Shown here: in pieces, positions 49,749-60,442 of the stretch
Numbering within the stretch: position 1 is the stretch's first letter
How the letters are laid out: each line of letters starts with the position of its first letter
Source: Larus michahellis
Taxonomy: Eukaryota; Chordata; Aves; Charadriiformes; Laridae
Assembly: GCF_964199755.1 (NCBI RefSeq)
Contig: NC_133896.1
Coordinates: forward strand, 99,942,549 to 100,006,548
Reading direction: 5' to 3'
DNA length: 64,000 bases
Made by a program: the position numbers and the translations under genes
Notes under the pieces: model-generated
Seen by the model: only the letters and a program-made list of their open reading frames with translations
Databases searched by the model: none
Told to the model about the DNA's origin: nothing

Positions 49749-49771
49749 CATTTGCCTGGTGTGGGCAAATG
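49749..49771 (+). promoter_or_regulatory. NFKBIZ: 3' UTR hairpin 1 (8-bp stem)
   Basis: CATTTGCC (49749-49756) pairs exactly with GGCAAATG (49764-49771) around a 7-base loop, TGGTGTG. It is the first of the hairpins in the NFKBIZ 3' UTR and begins 75 bases after the stop codon. Confidence 0.8.
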
Positions 49772-49775
49772 TTAG

Positions 49776-49792
49776 TTGTTTCTATGAAACAA
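49776..49792 (+). promoter_or_regulatory. NFKBIZ: 3' UTR hairpin 2: constitutive decay element (CDE)
   Basis: TTGTTTC-TAT-GAAACAA forms a perfect 7-bp stem with the triloop UAU. It contains UUC-UAU-GAA, an exact match to the CDE consensus UUC-YRY-GAA recognised by Roquin; Regnase-1 cleaves the same class of Y-R-Y hairpin. In mammals the NFKBIZ 3' UTR is a known target of these proteins, which limits the mRNA's half-life and translation. Conservation of the element in a bird is expected but is seen here only in the sequence. Confidence 0.85.
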
Positions 49793-49804
49793 AAGTATTT
49801 TGTT

Positions 49805-49819
49805 CACTATCATATAGTG
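49805..49819 (+). promoter_or_regulatory. NFKBIZ: 3' UTR hairpin 3 with Y-R-Y triloop
   Basis: CACTAT-CAT-ATAGTG is a perfect 6-bp stem with a pyrimidine-purine-pyrimidine triloop (CAU), extendable by three G-U wobble pairs to 49802-49822. It is a second potential Roquin/Regnase-1 target 12 bases after hairpin 2. Confidence 0.75.
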
Positions 49820-49900
49820 GGTTATATAAGAGTGAAAAAACCCAAACAAACAACAAAACAAACCAACCAAAACCCAACAATCAAATTTCTCTGAGAAAAA

Positions 49901-49919
49901 TGGGAATGTTTCATTCCCA
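49901..49919 (+). promoter_or_regulatory. NFKBIZ: 3' UTR hairpin 4 (8-bp stem, UUU loop)
   Basis: TGGGAATG-TTT-CATTCCCA is a perfect 8-bp stem with a U-only triloop. The loop is not Y-R-Y, so a different reader is likely. Its 3' arm shares three bases with hairpin 5. Confidence 0.75.
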
Positions 49920-49949
49920 GGTATGTGGAACATTTGCCTGGATACCTGG
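49917..49949 (+). promoter_or_regulatory. NFKBIZ: 3' UTR hairpin 5 (8-bp stem, long loop)
   Basis: CCAGGTAT (49917-49924) pairs exactly with ATACCTGG (49942-49949) around a 17-base loop. It cannot form in full together with hairpin 4, because bases 49917-49919 are shared, although a shortened 5-bp form could. Confidence 0.65.
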
Positions 49950-50121
49950 ATTTCATAGCTACGGCAAGACTGATGTTATTTAAACAGCCATGCAGATAAC
50001 TTCTGGACAAGAAGAATTCTACAGGAAATCTTTTTTATTGGAGAGGGCTGATACATGTCAACATTGCAGAGGTTTTTTTTTGTTGTGTTTTTAAAAACAC
50101 TTAAATATTAAGTGCAAGAGA

Positions 50122-50154
50122 AATAAAATATTTTTGAAGTTGAACATTTATTTA
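50122..50154 (+). promoter_or_regulatory. NFKBIZ: Proximal poly(A) signal followed by AU-rich element
   Basis: AATAAA at 50122-50127 is followed 18 bases later by ATTTATTTA (50146-50154), a destabilising AU-rich element. Cleavage at the usual 10-30 bases after the hexamer falls before or inside the element, so the choice of this site would remove it. Confidence 0.6.
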
Positions 50155-51195
50155 TGTAACTATGTAGCTTTCTTCCAGTATCTAGTGCAGGATTGTATAT
50201 AATCACTGGCATTATTGTACAGCTGTATAGTTCTAAGAATTTATTGGTCGCTTGGGGAATGAACTGAAGAAACAAGTTCCTTGATCTTGAACTTGCAAAT
50301 TGCATATAGAGTTTTAATACTATACCGGTGCAAATTGGGTAAATTCTGTTGTTTTGAAAGACTGAAGACCAAAAGGAAAGTTAAGATAGATTGTCCCTAG
50401 CACTGATTTCTGCATGCTTTTGGAGTTGTTAATAAAACGTGAAAAGCCATGCTTCTTCAGGGGACTGTATCAGTTTTTCTTGTACCTAGTAGAGGTTTGT
50501 CTTCTGATAGGGCGGTAGTTTGAGGGAGAAAGATCATGACTCTTATATTGTATATAACTTTGTTGTACTTTAAGGAATATGATCCTGATTCAGTGAAAGT
50601 ATTTAGCATGTACTTAACTGTTGATGCATGCTGAAATTGCTCCATGTTAATTGTAATACTTCAATATGTGTAAGCCCCACTACTGTCAGTAGGACTTAAG
50701 CACATGCGTAAGTAGTTTGCTGAATTGGGCTCTAGTTAATTCTAGAGACTTAGTATTTTTCACCTTCTAAGCAGAGTTAGTCCATTTATGGTTTTACCTT
50801 ATAGGTATAGTGGCTAGCCAAGTAATATTTGAAGTTAGTGTATTTCTATTTTTTAATAATTATGGGTATTAATGCAAAATGTATACTAGTGATGCTGTAT
50901 ACTTGTATTGTGTTGGAGAAAACTTCATCCTCCTGTCGCTTTCGGAACGATCCATGCTGGGCTGTAATCCAGTAATATGTTCTCTGTATGGTCTTTGCTC
51001 TTAAAACTCTTTTTGCCTCACATGCAACTGTCTGCCGTAACTGTTTAATTAGTCTGATTTTGCTGTTTTGACAAAGTATGTCTTGTGGACAAGTTAAGTG
51101 GAAAAAATCTGATACGCAGAGGCCTAGTTATGATATTTTTCTTGAAGGGTCTCATGTAACTTGTGTTCGAATAAACATGCTAATTAAATTTTGGT

Positions 51196-54100
51196 GGTTA
51201 CTGTCTATGATACAAATAACGATGATGAAGTCAAGCTTTGAGATAAAACTGATCTTGCACAGTAGGTGCAAAGGTGCATTTGTTAAGGATGAAAAGAAGT
51301 CTGTCCACCCCACTGTTTATGCTTTCTCTTGTTTGATGCTGGTTTTGGAGCTGGTGCTTGGGTGTTTTGGGTCATGCACCATGCAGCTGTATTGCCTGTG
51401 TATTTAGTAGATGCGCCCCAAATAGAACTGATGGTCACCAGGTTGTCCAAAGTGCAGGTTGTACCCGTATACTTGAAAGAATGATAGCAGTTCTGATAAA
51501 GTCATGTTTTCCCCATGACTTCCTTGCCTTGGTCCTCAATTCTTACAGCTCAGGCCGGTCACCTTAGCATAGGTGAAAGTCTGCATGAGCAAAGGAGGCT
51601 ATGCACATGGGGAAAGACTCTCCGTGCTTCGCAAATAAAAAGATGGGCTCTGAGCTGGCCATGACCTTTCAGGAGGAAGAACTGTCATCACAAACTGCCC
51701 TTGCTGAGCACTGAGCTGGTGAGATGGCAACAGTCAAGAAAAGCAAGTGATGCATTCACATAGGAAAGGAACTGAAGGAAAAGAGCGCTTCTATGCTATG
51801 TATAAACCTGTTGTCCACCCCTGCCTTACTGCTGTGTGTGGTAAAGGTGTCCCCTCAGATGAAAGTGTTGTAGGATTGGAAGAGGCCTGGAGGCGTGGAG
51901 GAGCTTCCTTGCAGGGAGCGACAGAGCAAACTAGGACTCTTCAGCTGCAAGAGCAATGGCTGGCAGCAGGTATGACCGGTGCGCAGAGCCATGTCAGGGC
52001 AGAGAAACTGGATTGGGATGAACTCTGCTCACTGGTGTTTCCAGCATGAGCTGGAGGCTATTAATGAAGGTACCAAGTACGCAACAGACAACAGGTTGCA
52101 ATTCCTTGAGATAGTGGAAGAATGTGGAAGAATGTGGTAGAAACAAGACACTGGTTGGTGGGTGCATACTTAAAAGAAGGACCTTTTTGTGGAGAGTTAC
52201 TAAAGAGAATAACCACATGAGGCAGTCCTCCTGGTGTTGAAGGATGAAGAACAACTGTACTTCAGGCTTGTCCTGCTCTCAGCTCTTCCCTGGGGACTTG
52301 CTAATGGCAGCTCTTGCAGACCTGATACCAGACTAGATTATACCCTTTACCCAAATCACTGCGGTTAGGCTTTTAGTGGTTCATGGGTTCAATCATCTGG
52401 CTCAACTGATACTGGCTGTACCTCTCATGAGAAGAAAATGTAGGAAAATCATCTTGTAGCCAGTTGAGTGCTTCAGGGGAGTGCTTGCAGGTCCTCTGCT
52501 CGGCTGTTCTCTGCAAAAAATTGTCCCTGGAAGTCTTAAAAATGTCTTTTGGTGCTGAGGTAAGGTGATGGAGAGAGGAGGCCGTTTGTTGTTTAGCAAA
52601 TAAGAGTGGGAAATGATGATGCAGACTGGAAATGGAATTGAATTTCTAGCTAGGGTATGCAAAGATGAAATGGCACCTCTTTATGTGAACAGCTAATTGG
52701 GCCTAGACTGTGTTGAAGATGCTGCCATCTGCACCTCCTGCTGCAAGAGACCCTGCCTTAGGTCTTTTTGTTTTCAAACTTGTTGGGTGGTTTTTGGTTT
52801 TTTTTTTGTATGAGGAGCCTGATAGTACTGTTTCCACTTCATTTCCTTTTTCTTTAAAAGAAATGATTACACAGGAAAAAGAACTACTGGTGAGATATTC
52901 TGGCCCTTCAAATCAGCCTGATCTGACTGCCTGGCACTCCTTGCTGGGTGGTGTTAACCGAGTCATCTGACAAAGGGATAAAGTACCTTGGGCTTGTAAG
53001 GGTGGTAGAGCATAAGCATGTGTTCAGTCAATGCTTGAGCATGAAGTAGGTGCTGCTGGTGAGAGGCATTTAGCAAGCGGTGTGGTACTTTCAGTAGCAC
53101 TTGTGCCCTTCTGGAAGGGGCACTCTAGTGTCCCCTCAGGGATTTTCTGACTTGAAGTGTTTGAAGCTAATTTAATCTGCCTAGAGCCTAATTTCACTGT
53201 CTCAAGAGCTCAGCGGGCAATTTCGCAAGCAAGCATCCCTGCTCTGAGTAGAACTGACTCATTTTTCTCTCTTATGGTATTGGGAAGTTCTGGAGTATCT
53301 GACATGATATAACTAGTTGTCAGAAAGGATCCCTTTTCACTGAAGGGCAAGCGACACTAAATATTTAGCAGGCAAATAGTGTTTACTGGAACACTTACAG
53401 TGCTGGGAAAGTGATGAATAGTTTTTATTGATGTGGATGCAGGCACACCATTTATTTCTCTGGTTGGAGTAGAGGCAGAAGAGACTCTGGCTTGGGTCCG
53501 AGTAGGGATATTAAGACACATGGAGCTTTGTTCCCAGGATGTTTCTGATTTGTTTGTCTAAGTAAGCCAAACCTCATGAAAGGGTTGCTTTTTGATCTTT
53601 GTGGGCTACTCATCTGGATGGAGTTGTGGAAGGTGGCAATCCACGATTTACAAGACATGTTTTCTGCTTCCGGGGATGGAAAAAGTACATTTCCCACATT
53701 TATTGCTCATTTTATATTTTTATCAGAAAAAGAAAACAAATCCAGGAAGTGCATTCTTAGAGAGGTTGGGTGTGGTAGAAGCGACTGCAAAGATATGACA
53801 TGAACTGGTTGTTCTTCTCGCCTGACAGTTTGCTTATCTGGTTGCCTTTCTTTTAAAAATATATATGCTCTCCTGCATAAGAGAAGAGCTGAGGAGGATT
53901 AAAGTGCAGTGAACACGGGAAGATAAAGAACAGGTTCCTGCAATTATCTGCCAAAATTTGACCTGGTCTTTCAGTGCATTCAAAACAAATTCTTCTATTG
54001 TTATCTGTTACCTTTCTTGAGTATTTGGTGGCAGTCTGGGCCCGAGATACTGATGGCTGGGATGAATTGTACAACTGACTCCTCATCAAGTTGGCTAAGT

Positions 54101-57100
54101 GTCATCCAGCCTCCTATAGTGCTGCCTTTCACGATTAGGACAAGGACCAGCATTGCTGGTGCAGACACTGGCCTGAGATGGGGTTTAGAAAGGCAAGCGG
54201 CACCCCCAGACGTCTCGGCACCTTCCAAGCAGCATCCCACCTCCCTTCCCACTGGCCCCAGGGCTGCAGTGAGGGCTCACCTGGCAGCATTTTGCTATTT
54301 TGAGAGGAAGCCTCTCTTAGCATCTTTGAATTTCTTCTAGAAGATGAAATGCTGATTTGAGAGGAGAAAGGTTCAGTTTTCTCAAGGGATGGACTGCTGA
54401 TATTTCTGCCTCTAACGGAGGCAGAACTAGTCTCTAAATGAAGTTGTTCCTATCTGGAAATGCTCATCCGTAGACAAAGGCTATACGGGCAGATCTGTTT
54501 CCTGGCTAATGGATCAGTGTGTGAGATCACAGTATTTCTTTAGATCCTATCACCGTTAGCAAAAAACGCAAGACAGCACTAATGAAATTAGGAACCTCAC
54601 TAGTGTGGAGAGGCTACACCAGACAGAGGTTGTCTGTTTCCAAATAGTTGGATTTGGGGGTTGGTTTCTCCTTCAGGCGCCAATCTTGGTCTTGCTGGAG
54701 AAAGGTAATGTATCTTGGGCTGTGTTTGTTTAGTGTATTTTGTTTTCAGCTCTTGCGATTAAGAGGCTGACCGAATAAGTCCTTGTTTTACCTGGTAAAC
54801 CTTACTCTTAGCTCTGAAATTGCAATCTAGGCTGTTTTGAGAAAGTGGTTGCTGCAGTAACCAACCTGTACTTCACACGTGGTTTTCCTTTTAGTTTCTG
54901 CTGAAATGTCTCCCTTCCCCTTTGCTAGTCAGCAAGCCTGAGGGAAAGATGACTAAGGTGGTGCTTTAGATTTAGGGGCGGAGGGGGAAAAATTGAAAGA
55001 AGTTGCCCATTGCTTCTGTAAACTTGTCTGGGCTGTGAGTCAGACTGTGAAGTGTCCGAGTGAAATGTCTTCACATGGATGCAGTGCAGAGATGCTTTTG
55101 CATATGTTTAATGAAAGCTTGTAGTTCTATTCAGATGGTCTCAGTCACATATGTGACCTTTTGGTACCACGATAGGTACCATTTGGTACCGTGGTAGGTC
55201 ATGGTACCAAATACTGCATGTTGGCTGCCTGTGGATCAAAAATCTCTTCTGCAGTGCTGAGCTCTTTCCATTGACTTGACCTGGGAGAGAGGTGGAAGTT
55301 GGATCATTTCGGTCCATGGCTCCTTGGGATGGCCTTCAGTCATTGCTCATGGGGCTCTCAAGGTCCTTCTGGGAAGGCACAGAGCTGCCCTGTAAGCTTC
55401 AAACTCAAGTTGCCATAAAAGAGGACTGGGACGACATAAATACTGCTGTTTGTGGCCAGCCAATAAACCCTGTGGAGCTGAGCAGGTACCTCTTGTTATT
55501 ATCCTCAGGCAGACCACAGGTCCTTGCCCAAGGACTTTCCCTCCACTTAAAACAGCCCAGTAAGTGATGCCAATAAATTTGGGGTTTCTGTAAGAAGAAT
55601 TGGAAATTTGAGGTCACAGCAATGAATGTTCTTGAGAGATGCTTATGGTGCTACCTTGTCCTTTGCGCTGCACTTGGGCATACTAGGTAGGAATAAGAAC
55701 TGGGTCACCAGTGGCAGCCCACGTACGTTTTGAGGGGAAGTGTTTTAGGAGCAACTTGAGGAAAACCATCAAGATAGTAGTGTGCTGTTATCATTATTCA
55801 TCAGTAAATTTCCAGGTGGCTTCAAAAGCCAGTAATAATCACTAATCCCATCAGCTAGATAAGAAACCAGAGGCAGAGAGAAGGAAAGAAGCTCGTCTGA
55901 AGATACTCAAAGAACTTGATCCAAAGGCAGTGCAGGCTTGCATTTGTCCTAGTTGCCTGCTCTTTCTAAATTTGCTGAATGACGCAGTGAGCAATGGCTG
56001 ATTTGTAGGTCACTCATGATCCTTTTGCAAGTCATTCATGTTTAGTCCATGTCTTTTGTGCGCTCACTTCAGAGACCCTGCCTGCATTCTGCTTTTGCTC
56101 ACTGATGGGATTGCCAGACTGTTCAGATCAGACATTGGTCAAAACCTCAAAAATGAGCTGCAAACTCTTCTTCCCTGAAAAATTTCCTTTCTAAGCCATG
56201 ATTGCCGGAACAGGAAGAGAAAAAGCAGAGCCAGACTAGGAAAAAATAGACTAGAGCAAATTGAGTATGCTACGACTGCAGGGAACTCCGAGCTAGACTC
56301 ATGTCTCGAGCCTCATTACATTTTGTGAGCATTTGAGGCAAAACTATGAAGGCCTTTTGTAAGCGAGGTGGAATCGTATAAAGACATTTTAAAAAGCTTG
56401 TGATGAAACATGCTTAGTCATGAATGGGTTTCTTAAAAAAAAAGGGAGATGATTCAAACTGAGAAATAAATATTTGTCTTGCTGGTATAAGCTTTTAACA
56501 GTGCTTAAGACATCACCGTGAATGCTCTGACAGAGCTATCTAAAATAAGTCTTCCTATTGGGATGGGGGTGGGGACATTCAGCTCAGGACACAGTTGACT
56601 CACCAGGAGGTAACTGCCATTGGGTCAGCTGCTCTGGTGCTCAGGATAGACGAACTTGTCTTAACAAAAATAATGGCGGGGGGGGATAAGTGTCTTTAGA
56701 AGTGAGCAGATAAGAGAGGATGCTTTACTGCCTAGAATATACTACTTTTATCCAGTTCTGTCCTTGCCCCTGGCCCTAGTCGCAGGCTGGTATGGTTTTT
56801 CATTTTCTCAAACTTTCTCACACACGTCTGTGAATAAAAACCATGCATATGTAGAGTAAGTTTATAATATGGATCAATTTATTTTTGTACTCTGTAGGAG
56901 AATCGTATGTATATATGCATGCAAAATGTAAGTATGTAAAATGTATTGTGTGGGAGTACATAAGGCAGCAAAACTCTTTCAAGAAGATTAATCTTTTTAT
57001 CCAGCAGTTCATTACTTTAGAAGTTTTTACTTTCTTTTGTTAAAAATAGAAACTTTTCCCATACTATTCCCTTGGATTTGCAAATTGAATGCACTAGTAA

Positions 57101-60100
57101 AGACCTGTAGTAAAAAACAAAGCTCTATAGGGAATAAAAGTCAGGTTTCTAATGGTTTTCTGCCCTGAGAATGAACGCCAACGTCGACTCTCCCATGCAT
57201 AGCAAGGATGAAGCAGTCCTCAGCCATTGGTGAGGACCCTAATGTCCTCCCCGTTTCTCTTGATAAATTCATAAATCTGTAAGTCTGTGTGAACTAGTAA
57301 ATCTTGCAGTGTCCTCTCTCTGTTCCCATAAGGAGAGGGACCCCAGGAAAGTTGTTTTGTATGCACCTTGTGGCACAGAGAGCTGAGTTAACGCTGTGAA
57401 GAGCCCATCTGCTGCCTGGAAAATGACATACAGCAACTTCTGGCCCTCACCCAGGGCTGAAACCTGCCTGTGCAACCAGTAGCGCAAAGGCAGATACCTT
57501 TGTACTTTATTATAGACACAGTAAACAAAGAATTTTTGTTTCTTCTTCCTTAGCTGTCATAATGAAATTTTATTATTGCAGTGGTTTTATCTGTCTCCTG
57601 ATGAACATGAATGTCGTTAGCCTCTTTCCCACGCTCTCTGCATTGGTGTCTCAAGGCGCTTCTCTTAGCTTCATGGCAGCCCTTTCTTTCCACGCCTCGT
57701 GTCCCTAGCTGTAAGCGCAGGCTGGTCTGCGGTGGCTGTGGTGGCTGGAGCCCCGGGGACAGCTGACGGGAGGGAGAGCCGGAGCAAACCTGACCGCCGA
57801 CGTGCTGCTGCTGGGCATTGACCTCCTTTGGAGTGGCCCAAGCTGAGGATCGGGATTTTCGAGCTCAGAGGCAGAGAGCAATGGGGCGGGTGTGTACCTC
57901 CCGCTGCCTAGCTTTGGTCCTTGGGCATGAGCGAACGAGAGGTATCCTTGCTGCAGGGACAATGGCAATTGTCCCCAGTTACTTCAGGCTGGATGGAACA
58001 GGAGCATGGCTAGTAAGCTTTGTGTGCTTTCTAGGAAGCTGCTGGAAAAACGCAGTAAGAGCTATGGGGAGGACAGCCTGCTCCTCCTGCCCTCCTGATC
58101 ACCAGTTGACACTTGGGCTCCTGTTTCCCCATTCCCATGGGAAGACGGTCCTTTGGTCTCCAGGGAGGTGCCTGGTTGTTCCTTAACTGGGGCTGCAACT
58201 AAAATGTCCTCTTGCCCCTTCCTCATGCTGCTTCTGTTCCGCAGGCCCAGCGATGGCACCTTCCTTCAGGGATCTACTCATGGCTGCCGTTCCCTGGATA
58301 TGCCCCTCCTTACTAACCTTGTGTCCATCCCCACCCTGCCCACCCCACAAGTGGTGGGGATCTTGTGACGGCCTCTGCTCTGAAGAGCTCTTGGTCTAGA
58401 TGCCAGGTGCAGAGACAAGCGCAATAGGGGCCCTATTTCAAAACGTTGTGTCTTCCCTGGTCACTGGCTTGACTTCTTCCCAAAGGCCTCCCAGCAGAGA
58501 TGGGTATTTGGCGAAGATTTGAATAAGCAGAGGGAGGAGGCCTGGCAGCTCCATCTGGGCCTCCATCAGCTGCTCTCTATTTGTGTACAGAGTTTATATG
58601 CTGCTGCGTCGTTGTCCTTGTTATCATGCTGGTGGCTCTGGTTCTTGCTATGCCTGTTTGGTTTTACTCCATTGTTGAATTTATTGCTCCTGGACTCTTT
58701 ACTCTTGTCTCCTGATAAATTGCTGCCTCTTATTAGCCTTAAATTAGTGCCTGTTACCAACCTTTAATTATTTGCTGCCATCATATCTTGGTGCCACATC
58801 CTCTTAATAAGTGTTGCCATTCTGCTGGAGACTCCTCCGTGCCTTTGTTAAATCCATTAGCTTTGCTTTCAGCTTGCTTTGGCCAGTTGCTCAGCTGTCC
58901 CTGCCCCTCCTTCCCTATCTCCTTGTGTCGTGTGTTGATACTATGGAGCATCATCCCCATCCTTTCCTGTGAGCCTTTATGGTCTTACTGCAACCCTCTT
59001 GGCTCATCCTGTGCCATCAGCTCCCCGCTGCCTTGCTCCTCCACAGCCTGCTTCATACCTGCCTTTTCAGGGCTGCAGGGTGTTGGTGGATTTCTGTTGC
59101 TCTGTCTTCTCTCTGCTTTTATGCGTACTCTGATGTCCTCTTTCTGTCCAATTTCCCCCATCTCTCTTATTTCCTGCTTTGCTAGGGGTTTGGGTTTTTT
59201 TTTTCTGCTGGTGTCCCAATTACTTTGGTGGTATACACTTTGCAACTTTCTCTTCCCTTTTGCTGCCAAACTTCATCTTGAGAGCCACTTTTCTACTCAA
59301 GACTGGTGCTGATGGCTCTTTGGTGTCTCTTTTCTTGCACAGCTCCCAAGAGCCTCCATACTGCTGTATTCAGCCCACCACGTCTAGCTCTGGTACTTGC
59401 TTTTCCCCATCTCCTGCTCAGTGTCCTCCTTGGGGCACCATGCCTATGCTCGGGCCATCAGATCCTCCCTCTCTTGGTGCCTTTGAGCGCTCTACCTCTG
59501 AGTCCTGCTGTGCCTGCTTCACTTCCTGAGCGCTAACTAAATCCATGCCTCCATCCTGGCCCCCCATTTAGCCACCTTTGTTACCAGCTCAGGCTTCCCA
59601 CATTGTCACAGCATTTGGTTTCCAGTCACCACCCTCTCTGTCGTGCTCCATGTTGCTGTTCCCAGGGTCGCATCCATTCCAGCCTCACCATTGCAGCCAT
59701 CTTCTCCCCTGCCCGTTTTCCCATTTGTGCAAATCCTACCGGCTTAAGATTTCCTTTCTAGCACCACCAATGCATTTCCTTTCGTGTTTGCTACTACTGA
59801 AGTGTTGGCTGTGGAGAAGGCAAATTGAAACTTAGGGAGACTTGAAGAGGAAGGAAAAGTGGTCAAAGCTAGACACAGCCAAACCTTGCTGATGCATCTA
59901 GAATGAACCTATTCTACGATCTTAGTCTCCTCTTCAAATTCCTCTGCTCATAACCCATCGCTGAAATGTTGTGTGCTTGATTTTCTCTCCCACGTGCAAG
60001 TCCCAGTGCTCACTCAGTTCCATAGCCCTTGTGCCATTTCATTCACCCATGCTGTCAGCTGGCCACCTCCTGCAGCTTGCCCTCCTGCTCCCTGCACATA

Positions 60101-60207
60101 GGACTTTATCTAGAATAGCCACTCTGACTTGCTTTGCATCCTGCCTCTCAACATGGGGGCCAGCAATTGCCTTGGTGTTGACGTTTCTTCCCAAAACTTC
60201 TCTGTGA
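51196..60207. other. Intergenic region downstream of NFKBIZ
   Basis: About 9 kb with no gene, RNA gene or CR1 copy recognised. The next gene in other amniotes (ZPLD1) lies far away. 55144-55211 holds a palindrome cluster. From about 58.5 to 60.2 kb the + strand is pyrimidine-rich, which produces long hydrophobic pseudo-frames on + and basic ones on the minus strand; neither resembles a known protein. Confidence 0.6.
55144..55211. repeat. Cluster of palindromes: GTCACATATGTGAC plus four GGTACC
   Basis: A perfect 14-bp palindrome (55144-55157) is followed within six bases by four copies of GGTACC (55163, 55175, 55185, 55203). The outer copies lie in exact 10-bp inverted arms, TTTGGTACCA (55160-55169) and TGGTACCAAA (55202-55211). 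The role is unknown; a cruciform or small fold-back is possible. Confidence 0.85.
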
Positions 60208-60442
60208 AAATCATAGAATCATAGAATGGTTCAGGTTGGAGGGGACCTTAAAGGCCATGTAGTTCCAACCCTCCTGCCATGGGCAGGGACACCTCCTGCT
60301 AGACCAGGCTGCTCAAAGCCCCGTCCAACCTGTCCTTGAATACTTCCAGGGATGGGGCATCCACAACTTCTCTGGGCAACATGTTCCAATGCCTCACCAC
60401 CCTCAGAATAAAGCATTTCTTCCTAATATCCAATCTAAGTGT
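60208..60442 (-). mobile_element. CR1 LINE 3' fragment, antisense
   Basis: The plus strand reads AATCATAGAATCATAGAATG, then TTCAGGTTGGAGGGGACCTT and GGGCAGGGACACCTCCTGCT, continuing to TTCTTCCTAATATCCAATCT, the reverse complement of the CR1 3' UTR and ORF2 end. The subfamily is like that at 20353-20720 (shared GGGCAGGGACACCTCC block). Confidence 0.95.

Larger units (their letters stand above)
49675..51195 (+). other. NFKBIZ: NFKBIZ 3' UTR with several polyadenylation signals
   Basis: No coding potential follows the stop. AATAAA hexamers occur at 50122-50127, 50431-50436 and 51170-51175, giving alternative UTRs of about 0.47, 0.78 and 1.5 kb. All three retain the hairpin group at 49749-49949. 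The ATTTATTTA element at 50146-50154 is kept only by the longer forms. The last site is followed by GT-rich sequence. The true end is not known from sequence. Confidence 0.65.

Noticed and set aside
58788-59312. 174-codon hydrophobic, Cys/Leu-rich frame that could look like a membrane protein
   Set aside because: Hydrophobicity follows directly from the pyrimidine-rich strand (CTx/TTx codons); the opposite strand is equally open, and no homology was recognised.
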